This document shows, one piece after another, positions 8,227 through 16,717 of a stretch of DNA of 64,000 bases. Position numbers and translations under genes: made by a program. Position 1 is the first letter of the stretch; every line of letters begins with the position of its first letter. The notes beneath the pieces were generated by a model that did no database searches, was not told the origin of the DNA, and was given only the letters and a program-made list of their open reading frames with translations. The DNA is from an uncultured Prevotellaceae bacterium. Its GTDB lineage: Bacteria; Bacteroidota; Bacteroidia; Bacteroidales; Bacteroidaceae. The stretch spans positions 16,340-80,339 of the forward strand of contig CACWSX010000008.1 of the NCBI GenBank assembly GCA_902763615.1, given 5' to 3'.

Positions 8227-9099
8227 ATGAGCAATCTGCTGGATTTCCTGAGGAAGTATCATCATTGGCTCCTTTTCGTTTTCCTGGAAGTGGTCAGTGC
8301 CGTGTTGCTGTTCAAATTTAACAGTTATCAGGGTAGTGTATGGCTCTCTTCGGCCAATGTGGCAGTGGGAAAGATGTATGAAATGGAGAGTGGTGTTACT
8401 TCTTTTTTCAGCATGACACGTGCCAATGAGGAACTTACCTTGCGCAATTTCTATTTGGAAAGACAGGTGGACCAGTTGCGTCGACTCTATACGGAGATGA
8501 CACACGACACCACGGTGATAGAGCGTCAGGAATTGCAGTTTCTCAGCAAATATAAGCTTATTCCGGCTAAGGTGGTGGCGAACACGGTTAACAAGCCTGA
8601 TAATCTGATGACGATTGACAAGGGTGCTGCCGATGGCGTAGAGGTGAACATGGGCGTGGCCAGTGGCAATGGTATTGTCGGCGTGGTCTATCTAGTGTCT
8701 GAGCATTATGCAATCGTCATTCCGGCTCTGAATACGACAATGTCGCGTATCAGCTGCTCCATCCGAAACAGCAATTATTTTGGTTATCTACATTGGAGTG
8801 GGGGAGATCCTGCCATCGCCTATCTGGAGGATGTGCCGCGTCATGCCCGCTTTAAGAAAGGAGAGTGGGTCGTAACCAGTGGCTATTCTTCAATCTTTCC
8901 TTCGGGGGTGTTGGTGGGCCAGATAGAGAAAGTTTTTAATTCGGCCGACGGTCTGTCGTATAAGTTACAATTACGTCTGAGTACCGATTTCAGTTGCTTG
9001 CGTGATGTCTGTGTCATTAGTGATAAACGCGTCGCCGAGCAGGTCAAGCTCTTGGAAGCAGCCCGCGACTCGATGGCGTTAACCAATAGAGACAGGTAA
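8227..9099 (+). CDS. mreC: Rod shape-determining protein MreC
   Basis: A 290-residue bitopic protein. It has a short cytoplasmic start, one transmembrane helix near residues 12-32 (WLLFVFLEVVSAVLLF), then a helical coiled-coil segment, and the MreC beta domain (KVVANTVNKPDNLMTIDKGA, VSGNGIVGVVYLVSEHYA-like, GYSSIFPSGVLVGQIEKV). It scaffolds the elongasome in the periplasm and regulates PBP2. It starts 16 bp after mreB. The order and motifs leave little doubt. Confidence 0.95.
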   Translation: MSNLLDFLRKYHHWLLFVFLEVVSAVLLFKFNSYQGSVWLSSANVAVGKMYEMESGVTSFFSMTRANEELTLRNFYLERQVDQLRRLYTEMTHDTTVIERQELQFLSKYKLIPAKVVANTVNKPDNLMTIDKGAADGVEVNMGVASGNGIVGVVYLVSEHYAIVIPALNTTMSRISCSIRNSNYFGYLHWSGGDPAIAYLEDVPRHARFKKGEWVVTSGYSSIFPSGVLVGQIEKVFNSADGLSYKLQLRLSTDFSCLRDVCVISDKRVAEQVKLLEAARDSMALTNRDR

Positions 9100-9132
9100 C
9101 ATTCGAATAAGTCAGTTTAAAATAATAGAGGG

Positions 9133-9633
9133 GTGTCAGTAGAGTTTTTCAAACGTTTGGGATGGTTCATCGTCCTTTGTGTGGCTCAGGTGTTGATTCT
9201 GAACCATATTCATCTGTATGACATTGCTATCCCTTTGTTGTATGTCTATTTTACCATCACCTTCCATCGGGGTACGCCAAAGTGGATGATTCTATTGTGG
9301 AGCTTTGCGTTAGGACTAGCCATCGACGTGTTCTCTAATACCCCAGGTCTGGCTTCGGGCTCCATGACGCTCATCGCTATCGTTCAGCCTTATCTGTTAG
9401 AGTTGTTCGTACCCCGTGATTCAACTGAGAATCTAAAGGTGTCGGTTTCAACTTTGGGTATTGGTAAATTCATCATCTTCAGTTTGGTGCTTGTGGTGGT
9501 CTATTGTCTGGTGTTCTTTGCTTTGGAGGCTTTCAGCTTCTACAATTGGCAGCATTGGTTAGCATGTGCAGGTGCCAGTTCTCTTCTGACATTTGCGCTG
9601 ATGATGGCAATCGAAAGTGTTCGTAGGAAGTGA
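9133..9633 (+). CDS. mreD: Rod shape-determining protein MreD (GTG start)
   Basis: A 166-residue integral membrane protein with about five hydrophobic segments, fitting MreD of the elongasome. The first codon is GTG at 9133 (GTG TCA GTA GAG); no better ATG precedes the conserved first helix. Its TGA stop overlaps the GTG start of PBP2 in a GTGA tetranucleotide (9630-9633), suggesting translational coupling. Identification relies on position between mreC and the PBP2 gene plus hydrophobicity, since MreD is poorly conserved. Confidence 0.88.
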   Translation: MSVEFFKRLGWFIVLCVAQVLILNHIHLYDIAIPLLYVYFTITFHRGTPKWMILLWSFALGLAIDVFSNTPGLASGSMTLIAIVQPYLLELFVPRDSTENLKVSVSTLGIGKFIIFSLVLVVVYCLVFFALEAFSFYNWQHWLACAGASSLLTFALMMAIESVRRK

Positions 9634-11486
9634 AGGAAAAAAACGATCTTGCTGAAAGGAAATATATCATCGCTGCGGTGGCCGTTGTCATCGTGGTTGT
9701 TTATATCATCCGTCTTTTTACGCTCCAGATTACTAGTGATGATTACAAGAAAAGTGCCGACTCGAATGCCTTTTTGAAGAAGGTGGATTTCCCGTCGCGT
9801 GGGAATATCACCGATCGCAATGGCAAACTGTTGGTGTTCAATCAGCCTGCTTATGACATCATGGTGGTGATGAATGAGGCGAAGGATCACTTGGATACCC
9901 TTGATTTGTGTAATGCCTTGAATATCACAAGGGAAGAGTTCGACCGCAGGATGGCAACCATCAAGGACCGTTCGAAGAATCCTGGCTATTCGCGTTTTAC
10001 CCAGCAATTGTTCCTGCCTCAACTCAGTGACAAGGATTTCAGTATCTTCCAAGAGAAGATGTTCCGCTTCCCCGGTTTCTATGTCCAGCGGCGTAGTATC
10101 CGTCAGTATCAGTACAATCTGGCGGCACATGTCTTGGGAGATGTCGCAGAGGTGTCACCTGCCGATATAGAGGAAGACGAATATTATCAGCCAGGTGACT
10201 ATATTGGAAAACTGGGCGTGGAACGTTCCTATGAGAAACAGCTGCGTGGTGTGAAAGGTATTCAAATCTTGTTGCGTGATGCCCATGGCCGTATCCAAGG
10301 CCGTTACCAGAATGGTGCCCTCGACCGAAAACCGGTGCCCGGGAAGAATCTGACGTTGAGCTTGGACTATGAATTGCAAGCCCTTGGTGAACGGTTGTTG
10401 GAAGGCAAAATCGGCAGTATTGTGGCCATAGAACCCTCTACCGGTGAAGTGTTGTGCATGGTCTCTTCGCCTTCGTATGACCCGCGTATGATGGTTGGTC
10501 GTGAGCGCAGTAAGAACCATCACATCCTGAGTCAGGATCAGTGGAAACCCTTGCTCAACCGCAGTATCATGGGACAGTATCCGCCAGGTTCTACCTTCAA
10601 GACCACCCAAGGCCTGACCTTCCTGAGTGAAGGAATTATAACCCCGTCGACACCCTATCCGTGTGGCCATGGTTTTAATTTCAAGGGCCTTCATGTGGGG
10701 TGTCACGGTCATGCATCTCCGTTACCTTTAGTGCCTGCGTTGAGTACCTCTTGCAATGGCTTCTTCTGTTGGGGACTATACCACATGATCAATACCCATA
10801 TATCCAAATACGGTACAGTACAGAATGCGATGGATACTTGGCGTGACTATATGGTTAGTATGGGTTTTGGGTATCGCTTGGGGGTGGATCTTCCTGGAGA
10901 GAAACGCGGCCTGATTCCGAATGCCTCGTTCTATGACAAAGCCTATAAGGGCTCTTGGAATGGCCTGACTGTCATCTCAATTGCCATCGGACAGGGTGAG
11001 GTAAATGCTACCCCGTTGCAGATTGCCAATTTGGCTGCCACCATCGCCAATCGTGGATATTATTACGTGCCTCATGTGGTGAGAAAGGTGCAGGGTGAAC
11101 CCCTCGACACTGCCTTTACACGTCGCCATTTCACGAAGGCCGACCGTAAAGCCTACGATTATGTGGTGCAGGGTATGCGCTCGTCTGTCATGGGAGGTAC
11201 TTGTAAGGCGTTGGGCCGCTATGAGTTCATGGCCTGTGGTAAAACTGGTACGGCACAGAATCGAGGTCACGATCACTCGGTATTCATGGGATTTGCCCCG
11301 ATGGACAATCCGAAAATTGCTGTAGCGGTGTATGTTGAGAATGGTGGTTGGGGTGCTACCTATGGTGTGCCTATTGGTGGCCTGATCATGGAAAAGTATA
11401 TCAATGGAAAACTGTCCGAAGCCTCGGAGAAAAAGGCAACGGAGTTCCAAAACAAACGAATTGCATATGGCTCAGCAGACAGATAA
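9630..11486 (+). CDS. mrdA: Penicillin-binding protein 2, elongation transpeptidase (GTG start)
   Basis: A 618-residue class B PBP that cross-links peptidoglycan during elongation. Features in order: an N-terminal membrane anchor (residues 10-30); the dimerisation/pedestal domain with RGNITDRNGKLLVFNQPAYD and YQYNLAAHVLGDV; the transpeptidase domain with active-site SxxK at Ser321 (PPGSTFKTTQG), an SCN motif in STSCNGFFCW, and KTG at 538-540 (CGKTGTAQN). The start is GTG at 9630, overlapping the mreD stop. It ends 20 bp inside rodA, the usual partner glycosyltransferase gene. Confidence 0.95.
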   Translation: MKEKNDLAERKYIIAAVAVVIVVVYIIRLFTLQITSDDYKKSADSNAFLKKVDFPSRGNITDRNGKLLVFNQPAYDIMVVMNEAKDHLDTLDLCNALNITREEFDRRMATIKDRSKNPGYSRFTQQLFLPQLSDKDFSIFQEKMFRFPGFYVQRRSIRQYQYNLAAHVLGDVAEVSPADIEEDEYYQPGDYIGKLGVERSYEKQLRGVKGIQILLRDAHGRIQGRYQNGALDRKPVPGKNLTLSLDYELQALGERLLEGKIGSIVAIEPSTGEVLCMVSSPSYDPRMMVGRERSKNHHILSQDQWKPLLNRSIMGQYPPGSTFKTTQGLTFLSEGIITPSTPYPCGHGFNFKGLHVGCHGHASPLPLVPALSTSCNGFFCWGLYHMINTHISKYGTVQNAMDTWRDYMVSMGFGYRLGVDLPGEKRGLIPNASFYDKAYKGSWNGLTVISIAIGQGEVNATPLQIANLAATIANRGYYYVPHVVRKVQGEPLDTAFTRRHFTKADRKAYDYVVQGMRSSVMGGTCKALGRYEFMACGKTGTAQNRGHDHSVFMGFAPMDNPKIAVAVYVENGGWGATYGVPIGGLIMEKYINGKLSEASEKKATEFQNKRIAYGSADR

Positions 11487-12936
11487 AAAAAACAGTGTGT
11501 TGCGTTCCATCGATTGGCTGACAATCTTGTTTTACTTAGGATTGCTCACCTTTGGCTGGGTCAGCGTTTGCGGTGCTAGCTATACCTATGGCGAAACCGA
11601 TATCTTCAGCCTCGACAGTCGTTCGGGTATGCAGATCGTCTGGATTGGTACGTCTATTGTGTTAGGACTGGTCATCCTGTTATTGGATAATCGCTTTTAT
11701 GATACTTTCGCCTATCTGATTTATGCTGTTTTAGTGCTATTGTTGATAGCGACCATCTTCAATCCCCATACCATTAAAGGTTCGCGATCGTGGTTGGTGT
11801 TAGGCCCTTTGCGTGTACAACCTGCGGAATTTGCGAAGTTCGCGACGGCATTGGCGTTGGCAAAACTGATGAGTACCTATGGCTACGATATCAAAAAATG
11901 GAAAGACTTTGCCATTGCTCTAGGCTTTATTTTCCTGCCAATGTTCTGTATTGTGCTTCAGCGAGAAACGGGTTCGGCCCTTGTCTATCTGGCCTTCTTC
12001 CTAATGCTTTATAGGGAGGGTATGTCGGGCAGCCTGCTCTTTACCGGTGTGGCGATGGTCATCTATTTCGTGATAGGTATCCGTTTTGCTGACACAATGC
12101 TACTGTATACGCCTACCTCGGTGGGTAAATTCGTCGTGTTGTTGTTGATACAACTGTTTTCTGGCTTGATGGTCTTCTTCTATTGCGGAAACAAACGCGA
12201 CGGCATGCGGGTTATATTGGCCGGCTTGGGCATTACCCTGATATTCTCGCTGTTCTCGCTATATGTGATTCCCTTCGACATCGTTTATGTACAGTTGGTC
12301 ACGACGGCGTTAATGATTGGCTATCTGTTGTGGCAAGGTGTGGCCACCCGTGTGCGTAATTATTTATGGATTGCTCTTTTCGCCGTCGGTTCAATTGTGT
12401 TCTTCAATGCAGCCGACTATGTGCTGAATAATGTGTTGGAACGCCACCAGAGGGTACGTATCAATGTGCTGTTGGGGCTCGAGGAAGACTTGAAAGGTGC
12501 TGGCTATAATGTGCATCAAAGTCAGATTGCTATTGGCTCTGGCGGTATTGAAGGAAAGGGCTTCCTCAATGGTACACAGACCAAGTTGAAGTATGTGCCT
12601 GAGCAGGATACCGACTTTATTTTCTGTACGGTCGGTGAGGAGGAGGGCTTTGTCGGCTCTGCAAGTGTATTATTGCTTTTCCTGGCATTAATCCTGCGAC
12701 TGATATACCTTTCTGAACGACAACCATACCGCTTTGGAAGGGTGTATGGCTATTCGGTGCTGAGCATTTTCTTATTCCATGTGTTTATCAATGTGGGTAT
12801 GGTCTTAGGACTGACGCCTGTGATTGGTATTCCTTTGCCGTTCTTCAGCTATGGTGGCTCCTCATTATGGGGCTTTACCATCCTACTGTTTATTTTCCTG
12901 CGTATCGACGCTAGTCGGCATCTCGCTCGATCTTAA
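11467..12936 (+). CDS. rodA: RodA peptidoglycan glycosyltransferase (SEDS)
   Basis: A 489-residue SEDS-family polytopic protein that polymerises glycan strands with PBP2. Around ten to twelve transmembrane helices are visible, with the SEDS blocks KGSRSWLVLGPLRVQPAEFAK, LQRETGSALVYL, VHQSQIAIGSGGIEGKGFLNGTQ-like, VPEQDTDFIFCTVGEE and LPFFSYGGSS (fragments quoted). ATG 11467 is chosen because translation from 11404 would run 62 bp further into PBP2; the remaining overlap is 20 bp. The protein is longer than the usual 370-420 residues, with extra membrane segments in the middle, a common Bacteroidales trait. Its 3' end overlaps the convergent gldH gene by 26 bp. Confidence 0.93.
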   Translation: MAQQTDKKNSVLRSIDWLTILFYLGLLTFGWVSVCGASYTYGETDIFSLDSRSGMQIVWIGTSIVLGLVILLLDNRFYDTFAYLIYAVLVLLLIATIFNPHTIKGSRSWLVLGPLRVQPAEFAKFATALALAKLMSTYGYDIKKWKDFAIALGFIFLPMFCIVLQRETGSALVYLAFFLMLYREGMSGSLLFTGVAMVIYFVIGIRFADTMLLYTPTSVGKFVVLLLIQLFSGLMVFFYCGNKRDGMRVILAGLGITLIFSLFSLYVIPFDIVYVQLVTTALMIGYLLWQGVATRVRNYLWIALFAVGSIVFFNAADYVLNNVLERHQRVRINVLLGLEEDLKGAGYNVHQSQIAIGSGGIEGKGFLNGTQTKLKYVPEQDTDFIFCTVGEEEGFVGSASVLLLFLALILRLIYLSERQPYRFGRVYGYSVLSIFLFHVFINVGMVLGLTPVIGIPLPFFSYGGSSLWGFTILLFIFLRIDASRHLARS

Positions 12937-13390
12937 TGCCGATGTCTGTTACGCCAGGCATGATTTCCCGTTTCATGTTATGCTTGACGAGAATGTGAAG
13001 AGAATCGCCTTCTGCCAGGCGGATGGTATTCACGTGGAAGGTGTACTGGTAGTGATTGATACCTGTGCCTCTGATGGTGCCCTTCTTGTCAATTAAGTGA
13101 CAGTTTAGCGTGTCGTAATGACAATAGCCCGAAGGCAGGACAGTCTGCTGGACAATCAGACACAAACCCAAGAATGGGTAATCTTCATTGATTCTCAGAC
13201 CAAGTTCTTCTTTGTAATAACCAGCCTCTTTAACAGGGGGAATGCCGAAGCAAATGGTGTCATTTTTCTCCCAGCCCGTTATGGGGGTAGGCTCATAATG
13301 ACTATAGATTGGCAGACGGTCGCATGAGGTGAGTCCGCATGCAACCGTCAGCATCAGTCCTATGATGACCTGTCTGCGAGATTTAAGCAT
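12911..13390 (-). CDS. gldH: Gliding-motility-type lipoprotein GldH
   Basis: A 159-residue lipoprotein. The signal peptide ends in a lipobox GLTSC with Cys23, and the mature part starts DRLPIYSHYEPTPITGWEKND, followed by the GldH-like beta sandwich with YDTLNCHLIDKKG and a final DIGIKIERD. GldH was named in Flavobacterium gliding but is widespread in non-gliding Bacteroidetes, where its role is unclear. ATG 13390 is preferred over 13486 because it gives a clean signal peptide; it overlaps the ricT stop by 8 bp. It is the last gene of the metF-holB-ricT-gldH operon and overlaps the tail of convergent rodA. Confidence 0.85.
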   Translation of the reverse strand: MLKSRRQVIIGLMLTVACGLTSCDRLPIYSHYEPTPITGWEKNDTICFGIPPVKEAGYYKEELGLRINEDYPFLGLCLIVQQTVLPSGYCHYDTLNCHLIDKKGTIRGTGINHYQYTFHVNTIRLAEGDSLHILVKHNMKREIMPGVTDIGIKIERDAD

Positions 13391-14528
13391 TATCTTTCTT
13401 TTTATCTGCTTTTGGAGAATCGTTGCCGCCACTCTTCTTCTTTTTCTTCTTTTTCTTGGCTTTGTCGAAGCGGCTGATATCACCACCTGCCAGATCTACA
13501 TGTTGTTTGACGGGTTTCGTGTGGCCGTCTTCCTGCAAAGAGGCTGGCTTCTCTCCATTTCTGTTCATCTCAATAATCTCTTTGGCGCGTGCAGCAGAGA
13601 TGGTTTCCAGATTGGCAGCGATATTCTTGTCCGTCGAGTAAGTGACGATCTCTGCGAGAATATCGCTCTTGAAAAGATAATAATCGGCATCAAGGGTTTG
13701 TAGAACAATATCTTTGCCAGGCAACTTACGACTAGCCTCCAAATAGTCGTCCACCTCATAGTTCAGACAACATTTCAGTTTGGCACACATGCCGGCGAGT
13801 TTCTGAGGATTCAGGGAGATATCCTGGAAACGGGCTGCATTGGTGGAAACAGAGACAAAGTTCTTCATCCAGGTGGCACAACAGAGTTCACGGCCGCAGG
13901 GACCAGTACCACCGATGCGTCCAGCTTCCTGACGGGCACCAATCTGCTTCATCTCAATGCGCACGTGGAAGGCAGCTGCCAAATCCTTGATGAGTTGACG
14001 AAAGTCCACACGTTCGTCGGCGATATAGTAGAAGATCGCCTTGTTGCCATCACCCTGATATTCCACATCACCAATCTTCATGTCGAGACCCAGTCCTTTG
14101 GCGATGACGCGACTTTCGATCATGGTTGAGTGCTCGCGTGCCTTTGCTTCGCGGAATTTCTGCATGTCAATCTCGCGGGCGATGCGGTAGACGCGTTTGA
14201 TATCGTCGAGCGATTTCAGGTTTGCCTTCTTGATTTGGAGCTTCACCAGTCTGCCCGTCAACGTCACTACACCGATGTCATGACCAGGACTTGCCTCGAC
14301 CGCCACGATATCGCCCTTCTTCAAGGGCAGATTGTTGACGTTGTGGTAATAGCCTTTGCGCGTATGCTTAAACTGTACTTCTACCAGGTCGGTGTCTTCG
14401 GCATTGCCTGGAATATCAGCCAGCCAGTCGTAGGTGTTCAGTTGTCGGTCTTGACGGCCAACAGCTTGATGGCAGAGTCCTCTGTCACATCCCACGCGTA
14501 TTGGTAATTCTTTTGTCTTTTCTTCCAT
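13383..14528 (-). CDS. ricT: PSP1-domain regulatory protein RicT (YaaT family)
   Basis: A 381-residue cytoplasmic protein with the PSP1 C-terminal domain (residues about 40-260). The cysteine signature characteristic of the family is present: GGTGPCGRELCCATW and MCAKLKCCLNYE. In Bacillus, RicT with RicA and RicF binds iron-sulfur clusters and assists RNase Y; the Bacteroidetes role is not established. Residues 115-190 hold IGDVEYQGDGNKAIFYY and DFRQLIKDLA blocks. The C-terminus is a lysine-rich tail with nine lysines in a row, probably nucleic-acid binding or disordered. It lies between holB and gldH, as commonly seen in Bacteroidales. Confidence 0.88.
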   Translation of the reverse strand: MEEKTKELPIRVGCDRGLCHQAVGRQDRQLNTYDWLADIPGNAEDTDLVEVQFKHTRKGYYHNVNNLPLKKGDIVAVEASPGHDIGVVTLTGRLVKLQIKKANLKSLDDIKRVYRIAREIDMQKFREAKAREHSTMIESRVIAKGLGLDMKIGDVEYQGDGNKAIFYYIADERVDFRQLIKDLAAAFHVRIEMKQIGARQEAGRIGGTGPCGRELCCATWMKNFVSVSTNAARFQDISLNPQKLAGMCAKLKCCLNYEVDDYLEASRKLPGKDIVLQTLDADYYLFKSDILAEIVTYSTDKNIAANLETISAARAKEIIEMNRNGEKPASLQEDGHTKPVKQHVDLAGGDISRFDKAKKKKKKKKSGGNDSPKADKKKDNA

Positions 14529-14581
14529 ATTTTTATTATTTATAGGTTGTCCTGGGCTTTCCTAGGCCTTTCTGGACTTTC
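14529..14581 (-). repeat. GGAAAGYCCA tandem spacer between holB and ricT
   Basis: Read on the minus strand, this 53-bp gap holds three imperfect copies of a roughly 11-nt unit (GGAAAGTCCA, GAAAGGCCTA, GGAAAGCCCA), followed by an AT-rich stretch before the ricT ATG. It is another example of the intra-operon tandem spacers in this window. Confidence 0.6.
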
Positions 14582-15697
14582 CTATTTTTTTTGTAAAAGC
14601 AGCACGATCATTTGCAATGCCAGGTCAAAGAATACAATCTTCGCATTGGCGTTCTGTCCGATGTCGCGGATATCTCGGTTGGCCAGTTCTGAAATGGCCA
14701 GGATATTGTTTTCATTGATGAAACGGGCGAAGTTCTTGGCAAAGTCCTCTTCTTTCTGAGTCATGTAGGTCAGTTCTTCCTGGTGGAAGTTATATATGAA
14801 GTTCTCACGGCCCATCTTAAGAAAGTAGGTCAGCCATCGCTTCTGTTTCTCGCGGCCGTAGCTTGCCATCGTCTCGCTCCATTTACGCAGATCCTTGATC
14901 TTTCGCTGATAGGCTAGACGCATCAATGAGATATACATGTCGAGGAACAACTCGTTCTCTGAGCCTATCTGCAGTTCCTCGAGTGCACTCAGCCAATTGC
15001 CGTTTGCCAGACGGCCGATGCGGCGTGCATCCGCTTCGTTGATACCCCGCTTTTCAACAAGTGCCTGAGTGAGGCTCTCGTCATCAATCTTCTTGATGTC
15101 GATGCGTTGTACGCGGCTACGGATGGTTTCCAACAATTTGTCAGGTTCTTCGCAGACCATGATGAACACTGTCTGGAGTGGAGGCTCCTCGATGAGTTTC
15201 AGCAACTTGTTGGCACATTCAATGTTCATACGCTCCGGCAGCCAGATGATGCTGACCTTATAGCCCCCCTGGCTCGACTTAAGCGACAGCTTACGCACCA
15301 AGTCGTCACTTTCGCCAGCCGTGATGATGGCTTGTTGGTTTTCTCCGCCCATTGCCTGCATCCACTGGTCCATCGTGAAGTAAGGACCATCCATGAGGAG
15401 TTCATGCCATTCCTTGGCAAAATCATCACTTACAGGCTTGTGATCTGCACTCATCGAGGGGAGTTTGATGGTGGGGTAGGTGAAGTGGAGGTCGGGATGC
15501 TCCAACTTGTCGAGCATGGCTTTCGACGAGGCCTTGCCGTCGTCCAAAAGCGAACAGCTGAAGGCAATTGCCAAGGCCATCTTTCCAGCACCCATAGGAC
15601 CACAGAGCATCAACGCGTGGGGCAGACGGTCTTCGCTGACCATCTGCATCAAACGCTCTTGCGCCTCTTTCTGTCCTATCACCTCATTCCAATGCAT
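14582..15697 (-). CDS. holB: DNA polymerase III subunit delta prime
   Basis: A 371-residue AAA+ protein of the clamp loader. It opens with MHWNEVIGQKEAQERL, has a Walker A GPMGAGKMALA near residues 33-43 (a lysine but a degenerate sequence, as usual for delta prime), SIIWLPERMNIECANKLLKLIEEPP (part of the sensor and RFC region) and FIMVCEEPDKLLETIRSRVQRIDI, the SRC-like box with Gln in place of Cys. This is a stator-type clamp loader subunit and is unlikely to hydrolyse ATP well. It starts 3 bp after the metF stop and belongs to the metF-holB-ricT-gldH operon. Confidence 0.9.
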   Translation of the reverse strand: MHWNEVIGQKEAQERLMQMVSEDRLPHALMLCGPMGAGKMALAIAFSCSLLDDGKASSKAMLDKLEHPDLHFTYPTIKLPSMSADHKPVSDDFAKEWHELLMDGPYFTMDQWMQAMGGENQQAIITAGESDDLVRKLSLKSSQGGYKVSIIWLPERMNIECANKLLKLIEEPPLQTVFIMVCEEPDKLLETIRSRVQRIDIKKIDDESLTQALVEKRGINEADARRIGRLANGNWLSALEELQIGSENELFLDMYISLMRLAYQRKIKDLRKWSETMASYGREKQKRWLTYFLKMGRENFIYNFHQEELTYMTQKEEDFAKNFARFINENNILAISELANRDIRDIGQNANAKIVFFDLALQMIVLLLQKK

Positions 15698-15700
15698 AAT

Positions 15701-16648
15701 TTATAGCAGTTGCTTTGCCACTTCTGCGACGCTGTCTACCGCCGACACGGTGTAAAAATGAATATTGCCGACACCATGCACGTAGAGGTCACGGCATTGC
15801 GCTGTCGTCCATTCGATACCTAACTGTCGGGCATCGTCGTCAGTCTTGCACTTCACGATCTCTTTGGCCAGCGGCTCTGGGATGTCGCAGTGGAAGGTCT
15901 TGGGAACAACAGTCAGTTGCGACAGTTTTGCCAGCGGTTTGATGCCTGGGATGATGGGAATGGTGATACCCATCGCCCGCGCCTTCTCCACGAAGGAGAA
16001 ATATTTCTCGTTGTCAAAGAACAATTGTGTCACCGCATATTGCGCACCGAGATCCTGCTTCTGCTTTAGATACTCCATGTCGCGCTCCAGATTCGGCGAC
16101 TCCTCATGCTTTTCCGGATAGCAGGCCACGCCAAAGTCAAAGGGCTTGCCCGGATGCTTGATAGGTGTGCCGTCGGCAAAGAATCCTTCGTTGAAACGTG
16201 TCACCTGCTGAATCAGTTCTGTAGTGTGGGCATGCCCTCCTGGCGTAGGTACGAACCGGCTGTCCTCTTTGGCTTTGTCACCACGGAGCAGAAGCAGGTC
16301 GCTGATGCCCAGAAACTGTAGGTCGAGCAACTCGTATTCGATATCCGCGATGGTAGCACCACTACAGATAACATGCGGCTGTACGGGAATGTGATATCTT
16401 TGCTGGATAGCAGCTGCAATGGCGATTGTACCAGGACGGCGACGGATGCGCTGCCGTTCAAACTGCCCGTTCTCCAGTTCGCGATACACAAACTCGGAGT
16501 GGTGCGTCGTAATATTGATATAGGCTGGATCGAACACCTTTAGTTTGTCGATATCGGCAAAAAGTTTGTCAGTACCCGTCCCTTTCAGTGGGGGCAGTAC
16601 CTCAAAGGAGAATCGTCTGCGGTCTTTATCTATGTTCAGTATACTCAT
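15701..16648 (-). CDS. metF: 5,10-methylenetetrahydrofolate reductase
   Basis: A 315-residue flavoprotein of the MetF family, which makes 5-methyl-THF for methionine synthesis. Family blocks are FSFEVLPPLKGTG near the start (the catalytic-type Glu), INITTHH, LLLRGD, GVACYPEKHEESPNLERD, AQYAVTQLFFDNEKYF and PIIPGIKPL. ATG 16648 is chosen: the in-frame ATG at 16708 would place the promoter and terminator inside the coding region. The start lies about 10 nt downstream of its -7 box, so the mRNA is nearly leaderless. It heads the operon with holB, ricT and gldH. Confidence 0.93.
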   Translation of the reverse strand: MSILNIDKDRRRFSFEVLPPLKGTGTDKLFADIDKLKVFDPAYINITTHHSEFVYRELENGQFERQRIRRRPGTIAIAAAIQQRYHIPVQPHVICSGATIADIEYELLDLQFLGISDLLLLRGDKAKEDSRFVPTPGGHAHTTELIQQVTRFNEGFFADGTPIKHPGKPFDFGVACYPEKHEESPNLERDMEYLKQKQDLGAQYAVTQLFFDNEKYFSFVEKARAMGITIPIIPGIKPLAKLSQLTVVPKTFHCDIPEPLAKEIVKCKTDDDARQLGIEWTTAQCRDLYVHGVGNIHFYTVSAVDSVAEVAKQLL

Positions 16649-16657
16649 AATGCGGTG

Positions 16658-16689
16658 CAAAGATAGGCAAAAATCCCCGAACTGCCAAG
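16658..16689 (-). promoter_or_regulatory. Promoter of the metF operon
   Basis: On the minus strand a -7 box TATCTTTG (16665 to 16658) is preceded by CTTG (16689 to 16686) with a 20-bp spacer. The -33 element lies in the loop of the terminator of the upstream arabinofuranosidase gene. Only about 9 nt separate the -7 box from the ATG. Confidence 0.75.
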
Positions 16690-16703
16690 CAATTCGGGGA
16701 TTA
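16667..16703 (-). terminator. Terminator of the GH51 gene
   Basis: AATCCCCGAA (16672-16681) pairs with TTCGGGGATT (16693-16702), a 10-bp perfect stem with an 11-nt loop. Reading leftward, the stem is followed by a T-run. The hairpin overlaps the metF promoter. Confidence 0.85.
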
Positions 16704-16717
16704 TTCACTCTTCACGA